From Palsa-504 sp963834685 (GTDB taxonomy: Bacteria > Actinomycetota > Actinomycetes > Streptosporangiales > Streptosporangiaceae), in the NCBI GenBank assembly GCA_963834685.1, contig CAWICW010000010.1, positions 62,001 through 126,000 of the forward strand: a DNA stretch of 64,000 nucleotides, given 5' to 3'. The notes beneath the pieces were generated by a model. The model was not told the DNA's origin and did no database searches. It was given only the letters and a program-made list of their open reading frames with translations. How positions within the stretch are numbered: position 1 is the first letter of the stretch; each line of letters begins with the position of its first letter. Shown one piece after another: positions 8,303 through 16,751 of this stretch. A program made the translations under genes and the position numbers.

Positions 8303-9361
8303 ATGACAGGCGGTTCCACTCAACAGATCCGAGTACGAGCCACGTACCTGCACCGGGAACAGGTACTGATCGAGACCGGCGGGGGCACCCTTGTCGCTGA
8401 TCACTCGGTCCGACTCGGCGGTGATGGGAGGGGACCATCAGCCGGCGACCTGCTCGCTATGGCCCTCGACTCTTCGACGGTCCTCAGCTTGGCTCGAGTC
8501 GGAATCCCGTGCCACTCGATCGTCTCGCACTCTGCCTACCGCAACGGACTGCTCGACGACAGCGGGCCAATGTCTTCGCTGATGTATATGGCTGAGATCG
8601 GTCAACGGATCGACATAGCTGCCGATTGCGACGAGGCGGCGCTAGCCGCACTTGCCGCGGCTGCCGACGACGCTCCGGTCGCCCGCTCATTGACCAACGG
8701 GCTCAAGCTGAAGGAGAGTGTGGTCGTCGAACGAACGTCGGGTCCTCGACGGTTGAATGCACACGTCAACGAAAGCCTTCGCTCATACATCCACGACGCC
8801 GAGCAGAAGATCGATGGCGGGCTGCACCTAACGCCGAACGAGCCCCGTTGGCGCGACAATGCGTCTTATCTCGGCGATGGCGTAGCCATGATCAAGCATG
8901 ACCACCAACCGTACATCGCATCCGCTGGTGGTGCGGGAACGGGGATTTCCCCTCAAGAGCTACTCATCGCGTCCTTGGCAGCTTGTACGGTCTACTTCGT
9001 CGTGCACAACACGGGCTTCGACGAGATCCCTTTCGAGAACGTGGTCGTTGATGCGGTCGCAACGATCGATCCGGACGGGATGATCCTCGAGATCGACCGC
9101 GTGGCCACGGTAACGGGTCCCGTCTCAGACGAAGAGGCAGCCAAGATCGAGTATTTCGCGAATCACTGTTACATCGGTGAGACGATGCGTCGCGGACCCC
9201 GGCTGACACGGGATCTCGTCGTGGCACAACGCGACGAAGGGCACGAGGTGCTCAGCGCAATCGCCGAGCTCTACACCGAGCCAACATCGGCTCCCGACGA
9301 AGGCATCGGTTGCGATGATGGCTCGTGCTGTGTGCCCCAACTTCGATCCAGCGGCCGCTAA
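8303..9361 (+). CDS. Two-domain OsmC-like protein
   Basis: The protein has 352 residues with two OsmC/Ohr-type halves. The first holds GPSAGDLLAMALDSSTVLSL and the second GISPQELLIASLAACTVYFV, the helix that carries a redox cysteine in the family. In the first half the cysteine position reads serine or threonine, while the second keeps a Cys (AACTVYF). The C-terminus ends in a cysteine cluster, GCDDGSCC. The family reduces organic hydroperoxides or binds thiols. ATG 8303 is chosen because AGGAG lies 8 bases upstream; an in-frame ATG at 8264 has no such box. Codons are visibly less G+C-rich than in neighbouring genes, which suggests separate acquisition. It stands alone between unrelated catabolic genes. 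Confidence 0.75.
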   Translation: MTGGSTQQIRVRATYLHREQVLIETGGGTLVADHSVRLGGDGRGPSAGDLLAMALDSSTVLSLARVGIPCHSIVSHSAYRNGLLDDSGPMSSLMYMAEIGQRIDIAADCDEAALAALAAAADDAPVARSLTNGLKLKESVVVERTSGPRRLNAHVNESLRSYIHDAEQKIDGGLHLTPNEPRWRDNASYLGDGVAMIKHDHQPYIASAGGAGTGISPQELLIASLAACTVYFVVHNTGFDEIPFENVVVDAVATIDPDGMILEIDRVATVTGPVSDEEAAKIEYFANHCYIGETMRRGPRLTRDLVVAQRDEGHEVLSAIAELYTEPTSAPDEGIGCDDGSCCVPQLRSSGR

Positions 9362-9437
9362 GGGCATCGGCCGCGCCACCGGCGATCAGCACCACGGTCG
9401 CGATCTCTGGCGGAATATAGGTCAGTCCGTCGAGCAC
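9345..9437 (-). pseudogene. C-terminal remnant of a short-chain dehydrogenase
   Basis: Read on the minus strand, about 30 codons spell LDGLTYIPPEIATVVLIAGG and then AADALSGRW. This parallels the C-terminal part of the SDR at 34155-35819 (LRGLTYLP, then SGAVDSLSGCYVD). No N-terminal SDR sequence is adjacent. The fragment overlaps the 3' end of the OsmC-like gene by a few codons. It may mark a junction where that lower-G+C gene was inserted. Confidence 0.4.
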
Positions 9438-9446
9438 GGCCGGCGG

Positions 9447-9905
9447 TCATGAACCTCGGCGGGACCGCGACCACGGCGCATCGCGGTCCAGCCGCGGCTC
9501 GCGTTCCAGGCCCAGGATCCGCTCGCCGATCACCGTCCGCTGGATCTCGTCGGTTCCGCCCCGGATCGACATCGACGGGGCGGTCAGGTATTCGATGTGG
9601 CCCGGCGTCGTGCTCAGCAGGCCGTCAAGTCCCCGGGCGTCCTTGATCAGCTCCGCGCGCTGCCTGAACACGGCGGCCGCCCGCAGCTTCTGCCCCGAGC
9701 CTTCGGGACCCGGCCCGCGGCCCGCCCGGGCGTTGGCGGCCGCCCGGGCCTGCGTCAGGTCGGCCACGCACTCACTGACGTAGACCTGAAGGGCCCGGTC
9801 CCGCAGCACGTCGTCGCCCAGCGCACCATCGGCGGCCAGCTCGGCCAGCCAGGCCGGGGCGCCCGTCCTGGCGCCGACCGGGCGCGCCTGCGGCCGTCAC
9901 CCGGC
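9447..9905 (-). pseudogene. C-terminal part of acyl-CoA dehydrogenase, out of frame with its N-terminal part
   Basis: The minus-strand frame from about 9905 down to the stop at 9447 continues the acyl-CoA dehydrogenase that begins in the 9755-12097 reading frame. It reads WLAELAADGALGDDVLRDRA and continues to the end motif SIRGGTDEIQRTVIGERILG. The shift falls just after NERSGMPGD in the upstream frame, around 9900, so one base has been gained or lost. With the break repaired the dehydrogenase would have about 395 residues. The position of the classical catalytic glutamate (IYEGT in medium-chain enzymes) reads IRGGT, as in several families whose base sits elsewhere. As sequenced, the FAD domain is incomplete. 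Confidence 0.75.
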
Positions 9906-12097
9906 ATGCCACTGCGTTCGTTGGCCAGCACGGTCAGGGCGACCTGCCAGCCCTCGCCCACCTCGCCGACCCGGTCGGCGTCACTGACCCGGACGTCTTC
10001 CAGGAACACCTCGCTAAAGTGCTGGTCGCCGTTCATCTGCCGGAGCGGCCGGACGATCACCCCGGGAGCGTCCATCTTGACCGCGAACATCGTCAGGCCC
10101 TGATGCTTGGGCACCTCCGGGTCAGTACGCGCCAGGCACATGCCCCAGGTGGCGTACGCGGCCCGGCTCGTCCAGACCTTCTGCCCGGACAGGAGCCAGC
10201 CCGCCGCGTGACGGCAGGCCCGGGTGGCGACGTTAGCTAGATCGGATCCGGCCGATGGCTCGGAAAACATCTGACACCAGATGGCCGAACCGTCGGCGAT
10301 CGGCTCGAGCCAGCGGTTCTTCTGCTCCCCGGTGCCGTGCACGAGCAGGCTGGGTCCGACCAGGTACAGGCCGACCATGAACGGGTAGAGATCCTGCCCC
10401 GGGAAGTCCGCCAGGATCGCCTTGATCCGGGCCGCGTCCGCGGGAGAGGCGCCACGTCCGCCGAACCCGACCGGCCAGGACGGGACGACCCACCCGCCGG
10501 GAGCAAGCGCCCGCAGGTACTCCCGCGGCCCCTCCACGTCGTCGCTTCCAGCTCCCATCCGCGAGTCCGCGGCCACCCGCAGGCCAGCAAGGGCGGCGCT
10601 GAGCTCCGCTCTGATCTCGTCTTCGGTCGTTTCCGTCCGCACCGCTATGCTCCCTCGTAAGTCAGGCTGATGGTCGATCGCCAGCAGGCGGCGCAGGACC
10701 TTGCCGCTGGCGTTGCGGGGCAGGTCCGGCACGAACACCCATGACGTAGGAACCTTGAATCCGGCCAGCTCGGCGCGGGCGAAGGCCCGCAGCTCCTCGT
10801 GGCTGGGCGCGGGAACACCGGGGTCCAGGACGAGGTACGCGCGAACGAGCTGACCGAACTCCTGGTCCGGTACACCGACCACCGCGACCTCCAGCACGGC
10901 CGGGTGCTCGCGCAGAACGCCTTCGACCTCGACGGGGTGGACGTTCTCCCCGCCTCGCTTGATCCGGTCGCCCAGGCGCCCGGTCAGGTAGACATAGCCG
11001 TCGTCGTCCATCCTGGCCAGATCGCCCGTGTGCAGCCAGCCGTCCTCGGAGGCCTGGAACAGGTGAGCACCCCGCGCGACGATCTCACCGACCTCTTCGG
11101 CATCGGTTCCCGCCAGCCGCAGTTCGATGCCGGGCGCCGCGCGCCCGACCGAGGCGAGCAGATCCGGCCGGCCCGCCAGGGCACGCTCGTGATCGGCGTG
11201 GACGAGGCAGGCGATCGGGCTCCCCTCGGTCTGCCCGAACATGTTGATGAAACTGACGCCCGGCAACGCGCTCACCGCCCCGGAGAGCGTGGCCGGACGG
11301 ATCGGCGCGGATCCGTACTGCAGGAGCCGCAGGCCGGGCAGCGTCAGCGCGTCGGCGTCCAGTAGCCGCTCGATCATCGTCGGGACGAGAAAGGCATGGG
11401 TGACGCCGTGCTTGCCGAGCCCGGTCCAGGACTCGACGCTGAAGCGGGGAAAGGGGAGGACGGCCGCGCCGACGGCGAGCATCACGGCGAGGTTACCCAG
11501 CCCTGCAATGTGGTCGAAAGGCGAGCCCGACGCGTAGATGCTGTCCGGCCCGGCGCCCATCAGGCGCGAGCTCACCCCCACCCGCGCGGCCAGCCTGTCC
11601 TGCCTGATGGGAACCCGCTTCGGCGCACCCGTCGTACCGGAGGTGTGCAGGATGGCGGCGATCGCACCGGGCCGGGCTTCCGGCAGGAGTCTCGGGCCGC
11701 CCGGGCCGAGCGAGGGCAGGATGAGCAGCCTGCGTCCGGCCCGCTCGGCGGCGGCGTGGGCCTGTTCTGCGAACTCGGGCTCGGCCACGAGCAACGGAGC
11801 GTCCAAGCCGTCGATGCATCCGCCGAGTTCCCGGGGAGTGAGCCGGGGCCCCAGCGGCGCGATCGGGCGCTGGGTGCATGATCCGGCCACGACCAGCGCC
11901 AGGGCCAGCGGGCTGGTAGTGACCAGCGCGGGCACCGCGGTCCCGGCCGGAACACCGGCCTGGTCAAGCCACTCGGCCGCGGCATCGGCCATGCCGATCA
12001 GCTCGGCATAGGAGACAGGCCGCTCACCGGCGACAGCGGTGTCCTCGCTAAAGCGCCGTGCGATAACCAGCTGCGACCAGGTCCTGTCCGCGCTCAT
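9755..12097 (-). CDS. AMP-forming acyl-CoA ligase read through into the N-terminal part of an acyl-CoA dehydrogenase
   Basis: Residues 1 to about 480 form a complete ANL ligase: ILHTSGTTGAPKRVP, MFGQTEG, GWLHTGDLA, GRLGDRIKRGGENVHP and the lysine in NASGKVLRR. Without a stop the frame runs into an acyl-CoA dehydrogenase (VPSWPVGFGGRGAS, MFSEPSAGSDLANVATRA, WLLSGQKVWTSRA). At the junction another frame holds a TAG at 10645, and GTG 10642 follows a GAGGGAG box. Two separate genes with a lost stop are therefore the likeliest original state, and a true fusion is the alternative. The dehydrogenase half shifts frame again near 9900. Activation followed by alpha,beta-desaturation are consecutive steps, so either arrangement makes sense. 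Confidence 0.75.
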   Translation of the reverse strand: MSADRTWSQLVIARRFSEDTAVAGERPVSYAELIGMADAAAEWLDQAGVPAGTAVPALVTTSPLALALVVAGSCTQRPIAPLGPRLTPRELGGCIDGLDAPLLVAEPEFAEQAHAAAERAGRRLLILPSLGPGGPRLLPEARPGAIAAILHTSGTTGAPKRVPIRQDRLAARVGVSSRLMGAGPDSIYASGSPFDHIAGLGNLAVMLAVGAAVLPFPRFSVESWTGLGKHGVTHAFLVPTMIERLLDADALTLPGLRLLQYGSAPIRPATLSGAVSALPGVSFINMFGQTEGSPIACLVHADHERALAGRPDLLASVGRAAPGIELRLAGTDAEEVGEIVARGAHLFQASEDGWLHTGDLARMDDDGYVYLTGRLGDRIKRGGENVHPVEVEGVLREHPAVLEVAVVGVPDQEFGQLVRAYLVLDPGVPAPSHEELRAFARAELAGFKVPTSWVFVPDLPRNASGKVLRRLLAIDHQPDLRGSIAVRTETTEDEIRAELSAALAGLRVAADSRMGAGSDDVEGPREYLRALAPGGWVVPSWPVGFGGRGASPADAARIKAILADFPGQDLYPFMVGLYLVGPSLLVHGTGEQKNRWLEPIADGSAIWCQMFSEPSAGSDLANVATRACRHAAGWLLSGQKVWTSRAAYATWGMCLARTDPEVPKHQGLTMFAVKMDAPGVIVRPLRQMNGDQHFSEVFLEDVRVSDADRVGEVGEGWQVALTVLANERSGMPGDGRRRARSAPGRAPRPGWPSWPPMVRWATTCCGTGPFRSTSVSAWPT

Positions 12098-12124
12098 GCC
12101 TCATCTCCGCTTCCGGCCATCCGG

Positions 12125-12180
12125 CTGCGACCTATAGTATAATAATTAAACGAAACTGGACTAGGTGGCCAGGAGAGCTC
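12125..12180. promoter_or_regulatory. AT-rich divergent promoter region
   Basis: The block around 12133-12158 (TATAGTATAATAATTAAAC) separates the ligase starting at 12097 (minus) from the leader ORF and ligase on the plus strand. It contains a good -10-like TATAAT match. AGGAGAG follows at 12171-12177. Confidence 0.5.
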
Positions 12181-12288
12181 ATGGTCTTGAGCCAACGTCG
12201 GCAGGACGGTACGCGAGCGTGGTTCCGCAGGCCGCCGCCGGAATACGCCAGCGCCAGCGGCCCCGCGGCGGAGCCGTCGGGCCGATGA
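12181..12288 (+). CDS. 35-codon leader ORF overlapping a CoA ligase gene
   Basis: ATG 12181 lies 4 bases after an AGGAGAG box and opens a 35-codon frame. Its TGA (12286-12288) overlaps the ATG (12285) of the CoA ligase as ATGA. It begins MVLSQRRQDGTRAWF and is basic and proline-rich, with no recognised domain. The strong ribosome-binding site belongs to this frame, whereas the ligase ATG has no clear box. The leader may serve translational coupling or regulation of the ligase. Alternatively it is chance and the ligase uses a start further upstream (in frame from 12165). Confidence 0.4.
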   Translation: MVLSQRRQDGTRAWFRRPPPEYASASGPAAEPSGR

Positions 12289-13928
12289 CCCGCTCCCCCG
12301 CGCATGACGCCGAGATCGCCGGTACTCCCCCCACCATCCCGGCCGCGCTGGCCCGCGCCGCCGCAAAGTGGCCGGATGACGAGGCGCTCATCGACGGTCC
12401 GGTCCGCCTTAGCTTCCGGGAATACCGGGATCTGAGCGTCAGCATCGCGCGCGGTCTCATCTCCTGCGGCGTGCAGGCCGGCGACCGCGTCGTCATCTGG
12501 GCCCCGAACTCCGTCGAGGTGGCGGTCAGCGCGATGGCGGTCGCCTCGGCCGGGGCCGTCCTGGTCCCGCTCAACACCCGCTTCACCGCGTACGAAGCGG
12601 CGGAGCTGATCCGCCGGGCCAAGCCGGCCATGGCGCTGGCGTTCACCGACTTCCTGGGCCGTGACTACCTGGCCTCTTTGCAGCCTTCGGGCGTGCTGGA
12701 CGAGATGAAGGCGGCGGTAGCCCTGCGCGGCCCTGCGCGGCCAGGCGCGATCTCGCTGGATGAGCTGCGGGCCCGAGGCGAGACGACCGCGGAGCAGGAG
12801 GTGTACGACCGGGAGCGGGCGCTGGGCGGGAACGATATCTCGGACATTCTCTTCACCTCGGGCACGACCGGGTCACCCAAGGGTGCCATGCTCCGGCACG
12901 GCGCCGGGACCCGCGGCTACACCGAGTACGGCCGGTCGCTTGGCCTGCGCCCTGGTGACCGGTTGCTCGGCCTGGCGCCGTTCTTCCACTGTTTCGGGCT
13001 CAAGGGCGTGGTCCTGGCCAGCGTGCTGCACGGGGCGGCGGTGCTGCCCGTGCCGGTCTTCGACGTGCACCAGACGGCGGAACTCATCGCCCGGGAGCGG
13101 ATCACGGTGCTCCAGGGCGCCCCGGTTATCTTCCGCGCCCTGCTCGAGGACCCGGCCGTCGACCGTTCGTCCCTATCGTCGCTGCGCGTCGCCGCTCCGG
13201 GCGCGATGGGCTCCTCAGCTGAGCTGTATACGCGGCTGCGGGACGAGCTAGGCATCCGGCACTTCGCCCCGGGCTATGGCCTCACCGAGGGCACGGCGGT
13301 AGGAACACGCTGTTACTGGTTCGATGACTTCGAGACGATCTCGACCACGTCCGGGCGGCCGGTCCCCGGCACGGAGCTGCGTATCGGTGACGACGCGGGT
13401 CGGGCCCGCGGGCCTGGCCGGGACGGGGAGATCCTGCTCCGCGGGTACAACATCATGCCCGGCTACTTCGAGGACCCCGTGGCCACCGCGCAGGTCATCG
13501 ACGCGGACGGCTGGTTGCACACCGGCGACATCGGACGGCTCGACGAGCAGGGACGCCTGACCGTCACGGACCGCAAGAAGGACATGTTCCTGGTCGGAGG
13601 GTTCAACACCTACCCAGCCGAGATCGAGGGAGTTCTCGGTGAGCATCCGGCGGTGGCCGAGGCGTCGGTGATCGGGGTCCGCGACGAACGGCTGGGCGAG
13701 GTCGGCATGGCGTTCATCATCCCCCGCCCGGGGACGGCGCTGAGCGCCGGCGAGATGACCTCATGGGCCCGCGAGCGGCTGGCGAACTACAAGGTCCCGC
13801 GCCACTGGCGGTTCGTGTCCGAACTGCCGCGGAACGCCAGCGGTAAGGTCCGCAAGTTCCTGCTCCGGGAGGAGGCGCCCCGGGCCGGGGCGGCCTCGGG
13901 CCGGCCAGGCGACGAGCCGACGAGCTGA
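12285..13928 (+). CDS. AMP-forming acyl-CoA ligase
   Basis: This is a 547-residue ANL-family CoA ligase. The core motifs are ILFTSGTTGSPKGAMLRH, GYGLTEGTAVG, GWLHTGDIGRLDEQG, DRKKDMFLVGGFNTYPAEIE and the lysine of NASGKVRKFLL, all intact. The middle resembles FadD3/FadD17-type ligases more than the two shorter ligases in this window; that is an impression from motifs. The ATG at 12285 overlaps the stop of a 35-codon leader. In-frame sequence extends upstream to 12165 but looks non-conserved. It is followed 11 bases later by two crotonases, probably one operon. The substrate is a carboxylic acid of unknown identity. Confidence 0.88.
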   Translation: MTRSPAHDAEIAGTPPTIPAALARAAAKWPDDEALIDGPVRLSFREYRDLSVSIARGLISCGVQAGDRVVIWAPNSVEVAVSAMAVASAGAVLVPLNTRFTAYEAAELIRRAKPAMALAFTDFLGRDYLASLQPSGVLDEMKAAVALRGPARPGAISLDELRARGETTAEQEVYDRERALGGNDISDILFTSGTTGSPKGAMLRHGAGTRGYTEYGRSLGLRPGDRLLGLAPFFHCFGLKGVVLASVLHGAAVLPVPVFDVHQTAELIARERITVLQGAPVIFRALLEDPAVDRSSLSSLRVAAPGAMGSSAELYTRLRDELGIRHFAPGYGLTEGTAVGTRCYWFDDFETISTTSGRPVPGTELRIGDDAGRARGPGRDGEILLRGYNIMPGYFEDPVATAQVIDADGWLHTGDIGRLDEQGRLTVTDRKKDMFLVGGFNTYPAEIEGVLGEHPAVAEASVIGVRDERLGEVGMAFIIPRPGTALSAGEMTSWARERLANYKVPRHWRFVSELPRNASGKVRKFLLREEAPRAGAASGRPGDEPTS

Positions 13929-13939
13929 GGGAGCGTGGT

Positions 13940-14689
13940 ATGGGCGTCGTAACACAGGTGGCAGGTCCGGCGGCACTGGTCATGCTCAACTGGCCCGAGA
14001 AGCGGAACGCCCTAGGCCCGGAGCAGGCGGGAGAGCTCGCCGACGCGCTGGGTACCGCGGCCGCGGATCCCGGGGTGCGAGGCGTGGTCATCACCGGCAA
14101 CGGCGCCTTCTGCGCGGGCGGCGACATCAAGGGCATGGTGGCCCGCGCGGACATGCCGCCGGAGGAACGCCGGGCCCTGGTCTACTCCGCGTACCAAGGG
14201 CTGATCCGCGCGGTTCTCGAGCTGCCCGTCCCGACCGTCGCCGCCGTCGACGGGCCAGCCGTGGGCATGGGGTTCGACCTGGCCCTGGCCTGCGACAGCA
14301 GGTTCATTGGACCCGAAGGCTGGTGCAGGCAGGGCTGGGCGCGGCTCGGCCTCATCCCCGGCACCGGCGGCGAGCTGCTCCTGCGCACGCGGGCGCCGGG
14401 CGCGCTGTGGCAGCTGCTAGACGGCCAGCCGAAGGTGCACGCCGATCTGGCCGAGCGACTCGGGATCGGCGAGCGCACCGGTGACCTGACGGCACGCGAG
14501 GCGGCGCTGCACCGAGTGGAGTCGTACGCCGCGTACAGCCGGGCCACGCTGGCCGGCTACGTCCGGCTCAACCGGTCGGAACTGCGCGCGCGGCTGGAGG
14601 AACACCAGGCCGAGTGCCTATCGGTGCAGCTCGAGCTGCTCGCCGACCCGGAGTTCCGCAGCCGGGCCGGCGAGGCCCTGAGGACCTGA
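13940..14689 (+). CDS. Enoyl-CoA hydratase/isomerase family protein
   Basis: This crotonase of 249 residues has oxyanion-hole loops AFCAGGDIKGM and DGPAVGMGFDLALACDSRF. The C-terminal half is unusual: instead of the common SARxALGLV segment it reads LLDGQPKVHADLAERLGIGE followed by a long arginine-rich helix region. It lies between the ligase ending at 13928 and the crotonase starting at 14692, with gaps of 11 and 2 bases. An operon encoding activation and two enoyl-CoA-type steps is likely. The exact reaction cannot be inferred. Confidence 0.85.
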   Translation: MGVVTQVAGPAALVMLNWPEKRNALGPEQAGELADALGTAAADPGVRGVVITGNGAFCAGGDIKGMVARADMPPEERRALVYSAYQGLIRAVLELPVPTVAAVDGPAVGMGFDLALACDSRFIGPEGWCRQGWARLGLIPGTGGELLLRTRAPGALWQLLDGQPKVHADLAERLGIGERTGDLTAREAALHRVESYAAYSRATLAGYVRLNRSELRARLEEHQAECLSVQLELLADPEFRSRAGEALRT

Positions 14690-14691
14690 GG

Positions 14692-15510
14692 ATGGCGGCT
14701 TCCGGATCGGGCGGGGATCCGCTCGTCCGCTATGACGTGCGCGGGGCGGTGGCCGTGGTGACCTTGAATCGGCCCGAACGGCACAACGCATGGACCTTCG
14801 AGCTCGAGCAGGAGCTGTTCGACCTGGCCGACCGGGCGGACGCGGACCAGCGAATCGGCGCGATCGTCCTGACCGGGGCCGGGAAGAGCTTCTGCCCCGG
14901 CATGGACATGTCGGCTCTGGCCACGCTCGGCCAGGGCCCGGGGGTGGCGGCCCGGCGACGGCCGCCGACGCATCTGCGCAGCATGAGAAAGCTGACCGTG
15001 GCCGCCATCAACGGAGGGTGCGCGGGCGTCGGCTTCGTGCTGGCCCTGTGCTGCGATATCCGCTTCGCCGCCGAGGAGGCCAGGCTCAGCTGCTCGTTCA
15101 CCAGGCGTGGCGCTCCGGCGGAATACGGCGCGTCCTGGCTGCTCCCCCGACTGATCGGGCTCGCGGACGCGACGGACCTGCTGCTCTCGGGGCGGACGAT
15201 CGACGCGGCCGAGGCGGAGCGCCTGAGGCTGGTCAGCCGGACGGCGCCGCGCGCGGAACTGCTCGACCGGGCGATCGAGTACGCCCAGGACGTGGCGGCC
15301 AACTGTGCGCCGCTGGCCGTTCAGGCGGTCAAGGCGCAGCTGGCCGGGGATGCCTGCCGGGACCTCCCGGATGCGGTCCTCGAGGCGAGGCGGATCGCCC
15401 ACCAGGCCGCCCGCAGGCCCGATCTCGCCGAGGGAGCCCGGGCGTTCCTGGAGAAACGGCCTGCGCGGTTCACGCCGCTGCCCGAGCGCTCCCAGCAGCA
15501 GCCGAGTTGA
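14692..15510 (+). CDS. Enoyl-CoA hydratase/isomerase family protein
   Basis: This 272-residue crotonase starts at ATG 14692, preceded by CTGAGG within the end of the previous gene; an earlier in-frame start at 14614 would overlap it without reason. Motifs are the oxyanion loop SFCPGMDMSAL, NGGCAGVGFVLALCCDIRFA and SCSFTRRGAPAEYGASWLLPRL (given here in two overlapping parts: SCSFTRRGAPAE, EYGASWLLPRL). The last resembles the segment of the crotonase at 924, so these two may be functional relatives. It ends 9 bases before the convergent stop of the acyl-CoA dehydrogenase at 15519. Confidence 0.87.
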   Translation: MAASGSGGDPLVRYDVRGAVAVVTLNRPERHNAWTFELEQELFDLADRADADQRIGAIVLTGAGKSFCPGMDMSALATLGQGPGVAARRRPPTHLRSMRKLTVAAINGGCAGVGFVLALCCDIRFAAEEARLSCSFTRRGAPAEYGASWLLPRLIGLADATDLLLSGRTIDAAEAERLRLVSRTAPRAELLDRAIEYAQDVAANCAPLAVQAVKAQLAGDACRDLPDAVLEARRIAHQAARRPDLAEGARAFLEKRPARFTPLPERSQQQPS

Positions 15511-15518
15511 AGCTGGCC

Positions 15519-16721
15519 TCAGCCGCGGGCCTGCACGTCCTGCGGTCGCGGATCGCGCGGCAGGCCGAGCAGGCGCTCGGCCGCGATGTTCAGGTGGATC
15601 TGGCGTGTCCCGCCGTAGATCGACTCCGCGCGGCTGAGCAGGAAGGTGCGCTGGAACGGGTTCAGCTCGTAATCGTCGCCGACGACCTGGGCCGAGGCGC
15701 CGAGTAGGTCCATCTCGAGCTCGCCCAGCTCTTGGTGCCAACGCGGCCAGACGAGCTTGAGCAGTGACGTCTCCGCTCCGCCCTCGCCGCCGTGCTGCAG
15801 CAGGCTGGTCAGGGTTCGCAGTGTCATGTACCGCATGACGTTCAGGCCGACGAACGAGTCGACGAGCCGCTGCCGCAGGCCGGCGTCGGCCACGGACCCC
15901 TGCTGGCGCGCGGCACGCAGAACCGATGCGAACTCGGACTCGAACTGATTCTGGTATCCGAGCATGGCGATGCCGCGTTCATGCTCCAGGGTGCTCATCG
16001 CGACCTTCCAGCCCTGGTTCAGTTCGCCGACGACCAGCGACCGTTCGGTCCGGGCGCCGGACAGGAAGACCTCGTTGAACTCGCTGGTACCGGCCATGCT
16101 GCTGATCGGCCGGACCTCGATACCGCGCTGCCGCATGGGTACGAGCAGCATGGACAGGCCGTGGTGGCGCGGGGCGGCCGGGTCGGTGCGCGCCAGCAGG
16201 TAGATCCAGTCGGCCTGGTGCGCGTGGCTGGTCCAGATCTTCTGGCCGTCGACGACCCACTCCTTACCGTCCAGCACCGCCCGGGTCCGCACGCTGGCCA
16301 GGTCCGATCCCGCGCCAGGCTCGCTGAACCCCTGGCACCACACCTCTTCCCCGGACAGGATGCGGGGCAGGAAGCGCCGCTTCTGCTCGGGGGTCCCGTG
16401 GGCGATGAGGGTCGGTCCCAGCAGGTTCGTCCCCTGGAAACCCGCCCGGTACGGCGCGCAGGCCTTGGCGTACTCGTACTCGAACAGCACGCGCTGAGTC
16501 ACGCTGGCCGGCCGGCCGCCGTACTCCGCTGGCCAGCCCAGGCCCGTCCAGCCCCCGGCGTGGAGCTCGCGCTCCCACTCCAGTCGCAGCTCGTAGAACT
16601 CTTCGTTCCCCGAGCCGCCCCGCCCCGCCAGGTCGGCAAAGCGGCCGGTCAGGTGCTTCCCCAGCCAGTCGCGCACCTCGGCCGCGAAGGCCAGGTCCGC
16701 TTCCGAGAACCGCAAGTCCAC
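15519..16721 (-). CDS. Acyl-CoA dehydrogenase (large-subunit type, 400 aa)
   Basis: A complete acyl-CoA dehydrogenase. It shows LGWPAEYGGRPAS, the FAD-binding GFSEPGAGSDLASVRTRA, VDGQKIWTSHAHQADWIYLL and the C-terminal IYGGTRQIHLNIAAERLLG. Glycine stands where medium-chain enzymes have the catalytic glutamate (IYEGT). The length of 400 and the LLGLPR end match the larger subunits of steroid-type heteromeric dehydrogenases (FadE26, FadE29). It is the last gene of a minus-strand unit with the SDR and crotonase upstream (16752-18319), and its expected ~375-residue partner could be one of the small-type paralogues in this window. Confidence 0.88.
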   Translation of the reverse strand: MDLRFSEADLAFAAEVRDWLGKHLTGRFADLAGRGGSGNEEFYELRLEWERELHAGGWTGLGWPAEYGGRPASVTQRVLFEYEYAKACAPYRAGFQGTNLLGPTLIAHGTPEQKRRFLPRILSGEEVWCQGFSEPGAGSDLASVRTRAVLDGKEWVVDGQKIWTSHAHQADWIYLLARTDPAAPRHHGLSMLLVPMRQRGIEVRPISSMAGTSEFNEVFLSGARTERSLVVGELNQGWKVAMSTLEHERGIAMLGYQNQFESEFASVLRAARQQGSVADAGLRQRLVDSFVGLNVMRYMTLRTLTSLLQHGGEGGAETSLLKLVWPRWHQELGELEMDLLGASAQVVGDDYELNPFQRTFLLSRAESIYGGTRQIHLNIAAERLLGLPRDPRPQDVQARG

Positions 16722-16751
16722 TGTGTCCCTCTCCGTCGCTGGCGTTATCGC

